Assembly (NCBI RefSeq): GCF_036248255.1
Contig: NZ_CP109178.1
Span: 8,003,001-8,067,000, forward strand
Direction: 5' to 3'
DNA from: Streptomyces sp. NBC_01717
GTDB lineage: Bacteria; Actinomycetota; Actinomycetes; Streptomycetales; Streptomycetaceae
DNA length: 64,000 nt
A program made the translations under genes and the position numbers. Shown piece by piece: positions 51,879 through 60,018 of this stretch (positions are counted from its first letter, which is position 1; each line of letters opens with the position of its first letter). The notes under the pieces were generated by a model, which worked only from the letters and a program-made list of their open reading frames with translations, made no database searches and was not told the DNA's origin.

Positions 51879-52943
51879 ATGACGCGAATCATCGCGATCC
51901 ATGGTGTGCTCCCGCCGCACCGGTACGAGCAGTCCGGGATCACCGACGCCTTCGCCGACATGTGCCTGCCTCCGGGCGCGGACCGCGGCGTGCTGGAACG
52001 CCTGCACCGGTCCGCCGGCGTACGCGGCCGCCATCTGGCACTGCCCCTGGAACGGTACGCCGCGCTGAGCGGTTTCGGCGAGGCCAACGACGCGTTCATC
52101 GATGTCGCCCTGGAGCTCGGGGAACAGGCCGTACGCGGCGCCCTGGACCGGTCGGGCCTGGACCCGGGCGACATCGACCTGGTCATCTCCACCTCCGTCA
52201 CCGGCATCGCCGCCCCGTCCCTGGAGGCGCGGCTCGCCGGACGGATCGGCTTGCGGTCCGATGTGAAACGCGTACCGATCTTCGGGCTCGGCTGCGTGGC
52301 CGGGGCAGCCGGCCTCGCGCGGCTCCACGACTACCTCGAGGGCCACCCCGGCCAGGTCGCGCTGCTGCTCTCCGTCGAACTCTGTTCGCTGACCCTGCAA
52401 CGTGCCGACACATCCGTGCCGAACCTGGTGGCGGGCGCGCTGTTCGGTGACGGCGCCGCTGCCGTCCTCGCGGTCGGCCGGGACCACCCGCACCGTCAGG
52501 AACGGTCCGGGCCCGTCGTGGTCGCGACCCGCAGCAGCCTCTACCCCGGCACCGAACGCACACTGGGCTGGGACATCGGCGACCAGGGCTTCCGGATCGT
52601 ACTCGGCGCCGACCTCCCGAATCTGGTACGTGAGACCCTGGGCGACGAGGTGCACTCCTTCCTCTCCGACCACGACCTCAAGACGCAGGACGTGACGGCC
52701 TGGATCTGCCACCCGGGCGGCCCCCAGGTACTCGAAGCCGTACGCGAGACGCTGGATCTGCCTGCCCGCGCACTGGAACTGGCCTGGCGTTCGCTGGCCG
52801 AGGTCGGCAATCTGTCCTCCGCCTCCGTCCTGCATGTCCTCAGGGACACTCTGGCGCTCCGCTCACCACCGCCCGGAACTCCCGGACTCCTCCTTGCGAT
52901 GGGGCCCGGCTTCTGCACCGAACTCGTCCTGCTCCGCTGGTAG
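51879..52943 (+). CDS. srsA: Type III polyketide synthase, alkylresorcinol-synthase (SrsA) like
   Basis: A 354-residue chalcone/stilbene-synthase-fold enzyme with the full catalytic triad: Cys139 in FGLGCVAGAAGLARLHDYL, His278 in CHPGGPQVLEA and Asn311 in VGNLSSASVL. SVTGIAAPSLEARLAGRIGL is the family signature. It condenses malonyl/methylmalonyl-CoA onto an acyl starter. The N-terminal MTRIIAIHGVLPPHRYEQSG and the following methyltransferase and FAD hydroxylase match the srsABC arrangement that makes alkylresorcinols and alkylquinones (phenolic lipids) in Streptomyces. Starter length is not predictable here. Confidence 0.85.
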   Translation: MTRIIAIHGVLPPHRYEQSGITDAFADMCLPPGADRGVLERLHRSAGVRGRHLALPLERYAALSGFGEANDAFIDVALELGEQAVRGALDRSGLDPGDIDLVISTSVTGIAAPSLEARLAGRIGLRSDVKRVPIFGLGCVAGAAGLARLHDYLEGHPGQVALLLSVELCSLTLQRADTSVPNLVAGALFGDGAAAVLAVGRDHPHRQERSGPVVVATRSSLYPGTERTLGWDIGDQGFRIVLGADLPNLVRETLGDEVHSFLSDHDLKTQDVTAWICHPGGPQVLEAVRETLDLPARALELAWRSLAEVGNLSSASVLHVLRDTLALRSPPPGTPGLLLAMGPGFCTELVLLRW

Positions 52944-52950
52944 CCGCCCC

Positions 52951-53472
52951 GTGATCCCTTACACCGTCCTCGTCCTTCTGGTCGCCGTCGAGCGCCTCGC
53001 CGAACTCGTCACCGCCCGGCGCAATGCCGCCTGGAGCCGGCGCCACGGCGCAGCGGAGTACGGGCAGGGCCACTACCCCGTCATGGTCGCCCTCCACACC
53101 GGACTGCTGGCCGGCTGCCTGGCGGAGACCTGGCTCGGCGGCCGACCCTTCCTGCCCGCACTCGGCTGGCCGATGCTCGCCCTGGCCCTGGGCGCCCAGG
53201 GCCTGCGCTGGTGGTGCATCACCACGCTGGGGCTGCGCTGGAACACCCGCGTCATCGTGGTGCCGGACCTGCCGCTCGTCACCGCCGGACCGTACCGGTG
53301 GCTGAGCCACCCCAACTACGTCGCCGTGATCGCCGAGGGCGTCGCACTGCCGCTCGTCCACACCAACTGGCTCACCGCGACCGCCTTCACCCTGCTCAAC
53401 CTGCCGCTCCTCGCGACCCGCGTACGGTGCGAGAACACCGCCCTCGCCGGGGCCGCACCGGCGGCGCCGTGA
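52951..53472 (+). CDS. srsB: Isoprenylcysteine carboxyl methyltransferase-like membrane methyltransferase (SrsB-like)
   Basis: A 173-residue membrane protein with about four helices (YTVLVLLVAVERLAEL, PVMVALHTGLLAGCLAE, WPMLALALGAQGLRWW and a C-terminal pair). The ICMT cofactor region is VTAGPYRWLSHPNYVAVIAE, with the RHPxY-like SHPNY element, followed by Glu. In srs operons it O-methylates the resorcinol ring using SAM. GTG 52951 begins 7 bases after the PKS stop, and its own stop overlaps the next GTG start (GTGA), so the three genes are translated together. Confidence 0.83.
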   Translation: MIPYTVLVLLVAVERLAELVTARRNAAWSRRHGAAEYGQGHYPVMVALHTGLLAGCLAETWLGGRPFLPALGWPMLALALGAQGLRWWCITTLGLRWNTRVIVVPDLPLVTAGPYRWLSHPNYVAVIAEGVALPLVHTNWLTATAFTLLNLPLLATRVRCENTALAGAAPAAP

Positions 53473-54482
53473 TCGACCTGCTGGTCGTCGGCGGCGGACC
53501 CGCCGGCCTCGCCACCGCGATCCACGCCGCCGAGGCCGGGCTCGAAGCGGTGGTCGCCGAACCGCGCCCCACCCCGATCGACAAGGCCTGCGGCGAGGGG
53601 CTCATGCCGGGCGCCGTGAACGCTCTGGCCGGATTAGGCGTCACCGTCGCCGGACACCCGCTGCGCGGAATCCGCTACCTCGACGACCGCCACCGGGCAG
53701 AAGCCCGCTTCGCGCCCGGCCCCGGTCGCGGTGTCCGCCGCACCGAACTGCAGACCGCCCTGGCCGGCCGCGCCGCGGAACTCGGCGTGCGGGTGATTCC
53801 CGTGCGGTCGGACAGCATCCGGCAGAGCGCCGACAGCGTGTACGCCGCAGGCGTCACCGCCCGCTACCTGGCCGCAGCCGACGGCCTGCACTCACCGATC
53901 AGACGCCAACTCGGCCTGGACCTGCCGGACCCACGCCCCGCGAGGTTCGGACTGCGCCGCCACTTCGCGATCGAGCCCTGGACGGACTGCGTCGAGGTGC
54001 ACTGGTCACCACGGGCCGAGGCCTATGTCACCCCGCTGGGCCCACGCCTGGTCGGCGTCGCCGTCCTGACCACGGAACGCGGCCCGTTCGACGGCCACTT
54101 GGCCCGCTTCCCCCTCCTGGCCCGCCGGCTGCCTGCGAGCGCCACCACACCGGTGCGTGGCGCCGGACCACTGCGCCAGCGGGTCGGCTCCCGCGTGGCA
54201 GGACGGGTCCTGCTGGTCGGGGACGCCGCCGGGTACATCGACGCACTGACCGGTGAAGGAGTCTCGCTTGCTCTCGCCGGAGCCGCTCAACTGGTGCGCT
54301 GCGTCCGGGACGACCGGCCGCAGGCGTACGAGCGGGCGTGGCGCAAGGTCTCCCGGCGCCACCGCCTGCTCACCGAATCGCTGCTCCTGGCCCGGCAGCA
54401 CCCGCGACTGGCCCGCCGCATCGTCCCGACCGCGAGCCGTCTCCCCGCGGCCTTCACCAACCTGGTCAACCAGCTGGCCTGA
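53469..54482 (+). CDS. srsC: FAD-dependent hydroxylase (SrsC-like) with a TTA codon
   Basis: A 337-residue flavoprotein of the geranylgeranyl-reductase/UbiH type. The FAD Rossmann motif LLVVGGGPAGLATAIHAAEAG is at 4-24; ACGEGLMPGAVNAL follows; AADGLHSPIRRQLGL is the DG-like motif; VLLVGDAAGYIDALTGEGVS is the second FAD site. In srs operons it hydroxylates the methylated resorcinol to a hydroquinone. Codon 56 (53634-53636) is TTA, the rare leucine codon read by the bldA tRNA, the only in-frame TTA I found in the window. Final step of this three-gene operon. Confidence 0.85.
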   Translation: MIDLLVVGGGPAGLATAIHAAEAGLEAVVAEPRPTPIDKACGEGLMPGAVNALAGLGVTVAGHPLRGIRYLDDRHRAEARFAPGPGRGVRRTELQTALAGRAAELGVRVIPVRSDSIRQSADSVYAAGVTARYLAAADGLHSPIRRQLGLDLPDPRPARFGLRRHFAIEPWTDCVEVHWSPRAEAYVTPLGPRLVGVAVLTTERGPFDGHLARFPLLARRLPASATTPVRGAGPLRQRVGSRVAGRVLLVGDAAGYIDALTGEGVSLALAGAAQLVRCVRDDRPQAYERAWRKVSRRHRLLTESLLLARQHPRLARRIVPTASRLPAAFTNLVNQLA

Positions 54483-54536
54483 GGAGCGTGGTCCGGCAGC
54501 GTCCAGCGTCCACCCGGGCCGGACCGTCGCGACGGG

Positions 54537-55193
54537 CTACGCCACGGGGTGTGCGATCAGCGCGGGTGGCGCCGGCCGGCGCCGCCGCTTCAACCAGCCG
54601 ACCAACGTGCAGACGGCACCCGCGAGGGCAAGAACCACGCCGAGCAGCACGCCCAGTCCCAGCACCACCGGCGCGGTGGCATCGTCGAGCACCCGGCCCC
54701 GCACGGCCGTCACGGGTACGGTCCCGGGGTCCCCGCTCGCGAAGTAGCGCGAGTCGTAGGAGTTCGCACGATGGTCGCCGAGAAGGAACATCTGCCCGGC
54801 CGGTACCTTCACGTCGTACGGTCCGTGCCCGCCGTCGACCTCTCCGTCCTTCAGATAGGGCTCCTTGAGCGGGGCGTCGTCGACCGTCAGGCGTGTGCCG
54901 TCGAAGACCACATGGTCGCCCCCCAGACCGATGACGCGCTTCAGCACCGGCTTGCCCTCGAACCGCTCCGGCACGCCGAAGAGCACGACATCGCCTCGCC
55001 GTACCTTCGCGCCGGACGTCCTCGCGATGAGAATGCGGTCGCCCGGAGCGTAGGTGGGCTCCATCGACCCGCCGGAGAAGGTGACCATCGTGTAGCCGCT
55101 ACGGACGGTCCAGAGCGCGCCCGCTGCCAGCACGATCCCCAGGACGGCAAGCACAGTCCCCGTGATCAACAACCCACGCCCAGCGTGCCGCAT
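54537..55193 (-). CDS. lepB: Type I signal peptidase
   Basis: A 218-residue S26A peptidase. The N-terminal helix (LLITGTVLAVLGIVLAAGAL) precedes catalytic Ser43 in SGGSMEPTY and Lys85 in GKPVLKRVIGLGGD. Box E is LLGDHRANSYDSRYF. A second C-terminal helix (VVLGLGVLLGVVLALAGAVC) and a basic tail follow, as in several Streptomyces Sip paralogues. It removes signal peptides from exported proteins at the outer face of the membrane. GGGGAG lies eight bases before ATG 55193. It stands alone, convergent with the srs operon. Confidence 0.92.
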   Translation of the reverse strand: MRHAGRGLLITGTVLAVLGIVLAAGALWTVRSGYTMVTFSGGSMEPTYAPGDRILIARTSGAKVRRGDVVLFGVPERFEGKPVLKRVIGLGGDHVVFDGTRLTVDDAPLKEPYLKDGEVDGGHGPYDVKVPAGQMFLLGDHRANSYDSRYFASGDPGTVPVTAVRGRVLDDATAPVVLGLGVLLGVVLALAGAVCTLVGWLKRRRRPAPPALIAHPVA

Positions 55194-55309
55194 CCGCCGA
55201 TCTCCCCTCAGACCCTCACTCCAGCCAGGTGGCTGCAGCGACACCGTAGAGGGTCTCTCCCGACGGGACCGCAGAGGGGTCGGGCGGACCGCCGGGCCGG
55301 GGAGTGCCG

Positions 55310-55882
55310 CTAATCCAAGCCGGATACCTGGAAAACCGTCTGGGCCGTCCGGCGGTCGATACGCTCCCCGAGCTGACGCAGCGCCGTCACCCCGCAGAGC
55401 AGCGTCCCGCGCTCCACGCAGGCGCGGGTGTCCTGGTCCAGCCGGTGCCACAGTGCCGGGTTGGCGACGAACACCCGCGGGTCGACCTCGACCCGGCAGC
55501 CATCGGCGTCGCGGAGCACCAGACGTTGCGAGACGCCGTCGGACCAGCGGACGGAGACCAGTCGGTCCGTACGCACCGTGTGAGCGCGCAGCAGGCCGCG
55601 CGAGGAGAGCCACCCGGCGCCCGCGCGGACCCGTGGTGGCACCAGGACCACGAACAGCGTCGTGGCGAGGGCTGCCCACAGCAGGAAGCGCAGCCAGGTG
55701 AGCCGGCCGGCGGCCGCGTCGACCGCCAGCAGGAGCCCCAGGAGCGAGGAGGCGCAGCCGACCGCGAAGCGCACGTGGCCGGCCCAGTCCTCGTCGTACG
55801 CCGTCGTACCCGGGGGAGGCAGGACGCGGCCGCGACGGCCGGAGCGGCCGTCGGGCACTGCGCGGGTGATGCGTCGTTCCAT
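55310..55882 (-). CDS. Membrane protein with PH-like domain
   Basis: A protein of about 190 residues. Two helices (HVRFAVGCASSLLGLLLAVD and FLLWAALATTLFVVLV) are followed by a short C-terminal domain (GLLRAHTVRTDRLVSVRWSD, LVLRDADGCRVEVDPRVF), which resembles the bacterial PH (bPH2) membrane-protein type. No enzymatic residues are seen. ATG 55882 is used; ATG 55918 would add 12 residues. Neither has a good ribosome-binding site. Upstream of the signal peptidase gene by 116 bp and in the same direction. Confidence 0.7.
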   Translation of the reverse strand: MERRITRAVPDGRSGRRGRVLPPPGTTAYDEDWAGHVRFAVGCASSLLGLLLAVDAAAGRLTWLRFLLWAALATTLFVVLVPPRVRAGAGWLSSRGLLRAHTVRTDRLVSVRWSDGVSQRLVLRDADGCRVEVDPRVFVANPALWHRLDQDTRACVERGTLLCGVTALRQLGERIDRRTAQTVFQVSGLD

Positions 55883-56205
55883 GGCGCTGAGGCTAAGGAC
55901 GGCGAGTCGGCCGGTCATCGTGTCTTGACGAAGTGCTGATGCCGGTGCCGCATGTCCTGACGCATGCCTGACGGTCGCCCGGCAGCCGGCGCAAAGGGCG
56001 CGTGAAGACGCAGCCGGTCGGAGCCGACAGCTCGCCAGGTTCGGGCGTGATCGGCCAGCGGCCGTGCGGTCTGATCGGACCTGAACAGAAGGGGCCCGCT
56101 CGACGTCCGCTGTGAGGACCGAGCCGCACCGAGGGGTGGCCGTACGTCCGAAGTTGCCGCGCGTGCAGGAGGGTTGACATCCGGCTACCGCACCGAGACG
56201 CTTTT
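55883..56205. other. Intergenic region with a consensus -35 box at its right end
   Basis: No gene is supported. TTGACA at 56174-56179 is a perfect -35 for the rightward catabolic operon; no convincing -10 follows at 16-18 bases. The palindrome at 56206-56220 lies 27 bases after it. Confidence 0.45.
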
Positions 56206-56220
56206 TAGAAAGTGATTCTA
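56206..56220 (+). promoter_or_regulatory. Palindrome TAGAA-N5-TTCTA before the SDR/MaoC operon
   Basis: TAGAAAGTGATTCTA is a perfect 5-bp inverted repeat around five bases, 59 bases before ATG 56279 and downstream of TTGACA. The same type of site (TAGAG-TTCCG-TTCTA) precedes the acyl-CoA dehydrogenase operon. It is therefore a likely operator of the TetR regulator encoded at 59078-59710. Confidence 0.6.
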
Positions 56221-56278
56221 TGATTGGCCGGCTCGCTGAAGCGCCGGGCCGGCGCGGAGTTGCGGACGGGAGAGGCGT

Positions 56279-57202
56279 ATGGGTGGCGTCGTGGAGGGCC
56301 GGGTCGTCGTTGTCACAGGGGCGGCACGTGGGATCGGACGCGGGCACGCGCTGGAGTTCGCCCGGCAGGGCGCGAAAGTGGTGGTCAACGATCTGGGCGC
56401 GGAGGTCGATGGATCCGGTTCCTCGTCCGGACCCGCGGGCGAGGTCGTGACGCAGATCCGCGAGGCCGGCGGTGAGGCCGTTGCCAACGGTGACGACGTG
56501 TCCGACTTCGAAGGCGCTCGCAGGCTGGTGGAGTCCGCGATCAGGCACTTCGGCGACCTGAATGTGCTGGTCAACAATGCCGGCATCTTGCGCGACCGGA
56601 TGCTGGTGAACATGAGCGCCGAGGAGTGGGACGCGGTGATCAGGGTGCACCTGCGCGGTACGTTCGGTCCACTGCGGCATGCGGCGGCCTATTGGCGGTC
56701 GCAGGCGAAGGCCGGCGTGCAGGTCGATGCCCGGGTCATCAACACGACGTCCTCGTCAGGTATCTATGGAAACCCGGGGCAGGCGAACTATGGAGCGGCC
56801 AAGGCAGGGATCGCGGGGCTGACCGTGATCGCCTCCCGGGAGCTGGAGCGCTACGGCGTCGCGGTGAACGCCGTGGCACCGGCTGCGCTCACCCGTATGA
56901 CGGAGGGGCTGCGGTCGGACCGCACGGTGGCGGAGCCCGGCACCTTCGACCCGTCGGCGCCGGAGAACATAGCTCCGCTGGTCGTCTGGCTGGCGGGTCC
57001 CTCGGCGCGAGGCATCACCGGTCGGGTCTTCAACGTGCGCGGCGGCCTGATCAGCGTTGCGGAGGGCTGGCATGCGGGGCCGGCCGCTGACAACGAATCA
57101 CGCTGGGAACAATCACAACTGGACAGGGTGATACCGGCGTTGGTCGACAAGGCCCGTCCGAACGCGCTGCAGAACGGCCGGGCGCCGGGGGAGGACCGCT
57201 GA
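56279..57202 (+). CDS. Short-chain dehydrogenase, 3-hydroxyacyl-CoA dehydrogenase type
   Basis: A 307-residue SDR of the multifunctional-enzyme-2/17-beta-HSD4 kind. NAD site VVVTGAARGIGRGHALEFAR, VVVNDLGAEVDGSG (Asp favours NAD), VLVNNAGILRD and catalytic Ser-Tyr-Lys in TTSSSGIYGNPGQANYGAAK. The C-terminal extension past residue 250 (GWHAGPAADNESRWEQSQL) fits this family. It likely oxidises a 3-hydroxyacyl-CoA made by the MaoC hydratase one base downstream. ATG 56279 follows GGAGAGG closely. Confidence 0.88.
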   Translation: MGGVVEGRVVVVTGAARGIGRGHALEFARQGAKVVVNDLGAEVDGSGSSSGPAGEVVTQIREAGGEAVANGDDVSDFEGARRLVESAIRHFGDLNVLVNNAGILRDRMLVNMSAEEWDAVIRVHLRGTFGPLRHAAAYWRSQAKAGVQVDARVINTTSSSGIYGNPGQANYGAAKAGIAGLTVIASRELERYGVAVNAVAPAALTRMTEGLRSDRTVAEPGTFDPSAPENIAPLVVWLAGPSARGITGRVFNVRGGLISVAEGWHAGPAADNESRWEQSQLDRVIPALVDKARPNALQNGRAPGEDR

Positions 57203-57203
57203 C

Positions 57204-58070
57204 GTGCCCCTCGACCACAGTGTGATCGGCATCGAGTCCCCACCGGTCGAGCGGACCTGGACCTCCAAGGACACCCTGCTCTACGCGGTCGGGGTCGGAG
57301 CCGGGCTGGACGACCCGCTGCGGGAACTGGCCTTCACCACGGAGAACTCGCACGGCATCGGCCAGCAGGTTCTGCCGACGTTCGCCGTGCTGGCCGCGCA
57401 GGGGGGCCGCAGCCGGAGCATCGGCGAGTTCGACCCGGCGATGCTCGTACACGCGGAGCAGTCCTTCGACCTGCATCGGCCCCTGCCGCCGGCGGGGACC
57501 GTGCGTGTCACCTCGAAGATCACCGGGATGTACGACAAGGGATCCGGTGCGCTGGTGACCAGCGAGGCGGTGGCCGTGGATCCGGGCACGGGCGATCCGG
57601 TGATCACTTCGCGCAGTGCCGTCTTCATCCGGGGGGAGGGCGGCTTCGGCGGTGACCGGGGGCCGCGTGACAGCTGGCCGGAGCCCGGTCGTGAGCCGGA
57701 CCACCGGATCACCTGCCCGACCAGACCGGAGCAGGCACTGCTGTACCGGCTTTCCGGTGACCGCAATCCACTGCACTCCGATCCCGCGTTTGCCGCGAAG
57801 GCCGGATTCGAGCGTCCGATCCTGCACGGCCTGTGCACCTTCGGGGTGACCGGACGTGCCCTGTTGCACACGTTGGCGGAATCGGATCCGTCCCGGTTCG
57901 TCTCCATGTCGGGCCGGTTCAGCAGGCCGGTCCGTCCCGGCGAGTCGCTGACGGTGTCCATCTGGAGGGACGGTGACACCGCGCAGTTCCGTACCACCAA
58001 GGCCGACGGAACAGTCGTGATCGATCGCGGACGGGCCGCCGTCCGCGGGGCGGGCGGTCCTGGCGCCTGA
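57204..58070 (+). CDS. MaoC-type enoyl-CoA hydratase (hydratase 2)
   Basis: A 288-residue double hotdog-fold protein. The active-site hotdog is C-terminal: YRLSGDRNPLHSDPAFAAKA with catalytic Asp and His, then GFERPILHGLCTFGVTGRAL. The N-terminal hotdog lacks these residues. It hydrates trans-2-enoyl-CoA to (R)-3-hydroxyacyl-CoA, the partner activity of the SDR upstream; the pair corresponds to the two halves of peroxisomal MFE-2. GTG 57204 begins one base after the SDR stop. Confidence 0.9.
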   Translation: MPLDHSVIGIESPPVERTWTSKDTLLYAVGVGAGLDDPLRELAFTTENSHGIGQQVLPTFAVLAAQGGRSRSIGEFDPAMLVHAEQSFDLHRPLPPAGTVRVTSKITGMYDKGSGALVTSEAVAVDPGTGDPVITSRSAVFIRGEGGFGGDRGPRDSWPEPGREPDHRITCPTRPEQALLYRLSGDRNPLHSDPAFAAKAGFERPILHGLCTFGVTGRALLHTLAESDPSRFVSMSGRFSRPVRPGESLTVSIWRDGDTAQFRTTKADGTVVIDRGRAAVRGAGGPGA

Positions 58071-58162
58071 CGGCCCGTCGCTCCGGGGTGACGCCGTCGG
58101 ACGCCGTCCGCGGAGACGGCGCGGCCATGGTGTCGCCCCGGGTACGGTCCGGCGGACACCGG

Positions 58163-58957
58163 TCAGGTGCCGGCCCTGAGGTTGGCAATCGCGGTGGTCA
58201 TGCAGTAGCCGATCGGGCCTGCGGTGTCGTGCAGTGTGCAGTGCCCGACGGCGACCCCGTCCTCGCTGGTGTGGGCGGCGGACTCCAGCCCGATGGCGTC
58301 GCTGAGGGGGAGTCTGCTCAGGCACAGGGTGTAGTCGGCATTGATGAACTGCAGCCCGGTGTCGCCGGCATGGGCGAGCGGACTGGCCGTGTCGGCGGCG
58401 AGCGCTGCCCGCACGAACGGCGAGAGCGACTCGCCGGCGACCAGTTCGCACGATTCCCGCAGCCAGGCCCGGCGCCTGCCGCTTCCCTGCCCACCGTCCC
58501 GCGCAGGCGTGTTGTGCTCGTCGAACTTCCAGACCGTCCAGGCCCCTTCGCGCGGTGCGGGCAGTTCTTCAGGTGCGGGTGCGTCCCAGGGCGGTGTGGC
58601 AGGGACATGGCCCGGCGGCTGCTCGCTGCGCCGCAGCAGCACGGCGCTGGCCCGCGCGACGACGCCGTCGGCGCCGTGCACGGTCGCGTCGGCGACCCGG
58701 ATGCGACGGCCGTCGCGCACCCGGAGGGTTTCCACCCGCACCGGCGCCATCGGCGCGTTGCGGAACAGGTCGACGGTCAGCCGGGTGAAGTGCAGTCCCT
58801 CGGCGGCGTGTTCGCGCTCCAGGGCCCGGGCCGCCAGCGCGCCGAGCAGCCTGCCGTGCATCATGCCGGGCGCCCACCAACTGCGCGCGTGGGGGGCGGG
58901 GACGAATACATCTCCGGCACCGGTGAAGAAGGCCTCCTGCTGTTCGGCCTGGGCCAC
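58163..58957 (-). CDS. Acyl-CoA thioesterase (TesB-like)
   Basis: A 264-residue double hotdog thioesterase. WAPGMMHGRLLGALAARALE and FTRLTVDLFRNAPMAPVRVE mark the first hotdog; TGLQFINADYTLCLSRLPLS and DGVAVGHCTLHDTAGPIGYC mark the second with the usual TesB-like strand order. It likely releases CoA from intermediates or end products of this locus. GTG 58957 follows AGGAAGGA by eight bases. Convergent with the MaoC gene and upstream-adjacent to the TetR gene in the same direction. Confidence 0.85.
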   Translation of the reverse strand: MAQAEQQEAFFTGAGDVFVPAPHARSWWAPGMMHGRLLGALAARALEREHAAEGLHFTRLTVDLFRNAPMAPVRVETLRVRDGRRIRVADATVHGADGVVARASAVLLRRSEQPPGHVPATPPWDAPAPEELPAPREGAWTVWKFDEHNTPARDGGQGSGRRRAWLRESCELVAGESLSPFVRAALAADTASPLAHAGDTGLQFINADYTLCLSRLPLSDAIGLESAAHTSEDGVAVGHCTLHDTAGPIGYCMTTAIANLRAGT

Positions 58958-59077
58958 GGGCGTTTCCTTCCTGGAGAACCGACGTGTCGACGTGTCGATG
59001 TACCGGGCTGCGCACCGTAGGGATGCCGGTGCACCGGCCGGCCGGTAGCCGTGCGGTCCCGATGTTCCGACCGCTGG

Positions 59078-59710
59078 TCAGGTGTCCTGGCCGGGTGAGC
59101 CGAGTCGGCGGATCAGCACGATCGCGGCTTCGGTGATCTTGTTGGCCTGGCGCTTGTTCGGGCACGTCGCGATCTCGCGTCCCGCTTCCCCGATGATCGT
59201 GGTCAGCACCGCCACCGCGAGCCGGTCGACCGAGTCGATGCCGGCGCCGAGCAGCACCGCGTTCTGCCGGACCCACTCCCGGCTGCGTGTGCGCCGGACC
59301 AGTTCGAACCCCGGTGGCCCGTCGCCGTCCATGAAGAGCCTGGCCAGATCGCGGCGCTGCCAGGAGCCCTCGAGAAATGCACGGGCGCCCACGACGAACA
59401 GATCGAGCGGGTCCTCGCCCTCGCCCGCGGCTCGGGCCGCGGCGACCGCGGTCACCGCGTTCTGCTCATGGGCGGCCTGGTGTTCCTCCCACAGAGCGAG
59501 GAAGAGCTCGGTCTTCCCGCCGAAGTGGTGGTAGAGGCTGCCCACGCTGGACCCGGCGCGTTCCACCACCCCGGCGATGCTCGCCTCGGCGAAGCCCTGC
59601 TCGCAGAACACCTCACGCGCGGCGTTCAGCAACACCCGGCGGGTCTCCGCGGTGCGGCTCCACTGCCAGGCGTTCCCGCCGGCTGCGGCGCTGCTCGCGC
59701 TTCGTGCCAT
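59078..59710 (-). CDS. TetR-family transcriptional regulator
   Basis: A 210-residue TetR repressor. The helix-turn-helix is NAAREVFCEQGFAEASIAGV followed by ERAGSSVGSLYHHFGGKTEL (about 28-66). The ligand domain has WVRQNAVLLGAGIDSVDRLA near the C terminus. It is divergent from the acyl-CoA dehydrogenase operon and follows the pattern of FadR/KstR-type repressors that respond to acyl-CoA esters. Probable operators are at 56206-56220 and 59949-59963. AGGAGG lies eight bases before ATG 59710. Confidence 0.92.
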   Translation of the reverse strand: MARSASSAAAGGNAWQWSRTAETRRVLLNAAREVFCEQGFAEASIAGVVERAGSSVGSLYHHFGGKTELFLALWEEHQAAHEQNAVTAVAAARAAGEGEDPLDLFVVGARAFLEGSWQRRDLARLFMDGDGPPGFELVRRTRSREWVRQNAVLLGAGIDSVDRLAVAVLTTIIGEAGREIATCPNKRQANKITEAAIVLIRRLGSPGQDT

Positions 59711-59907
59711 GGGATCCCCTCCTTGCCTTCGTTGACGGGCACCGACACGGTCCACCGTACCGAATCCAATCTTAGAATTGCCGTCGAGGATGTTGCGTCG
59801 ATGTTTCGTCACGCTTCCTTGATCGTCGCGCCCGCCGTGGTGGCGCGGATACGCAAGTTACCGCCAGGGGTGGCCGGTTGTACGTGAACCGGCTTGCGGC
59901 AGGTGTC

Positions 59908-59963
59908 TTGACACGCTCGTCCGGCCGGGCGCAGGCTGAGCCAATTCCTAGAGTTCCGTTCTA
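59908..59963 (+). promoter_or_regulatory. Promoter and TetR operator of the acyl-CoA dehydrogenase operon
   Basis: TTGACA (59908-59913), an 18-base spacer and CAGGCT (59932-59937) make a good promoter. TAGAGTTCCGTTCTA (59949-59963) follows at about +5 and shares the TAGAN-N5-TTCTA pattern with the site before the SDR/MaoC operon. A related half-site TTAGAATTG at 59772-59780 near the TetR start hints at autoregulation. Confidence 0.65.
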
Positions 59964-60018
59964 GAAAAGGACCCCGGGTGGTCGCCCGCGCGTCCTGAGA
60001 AGGAAAGGACACCGCTCG

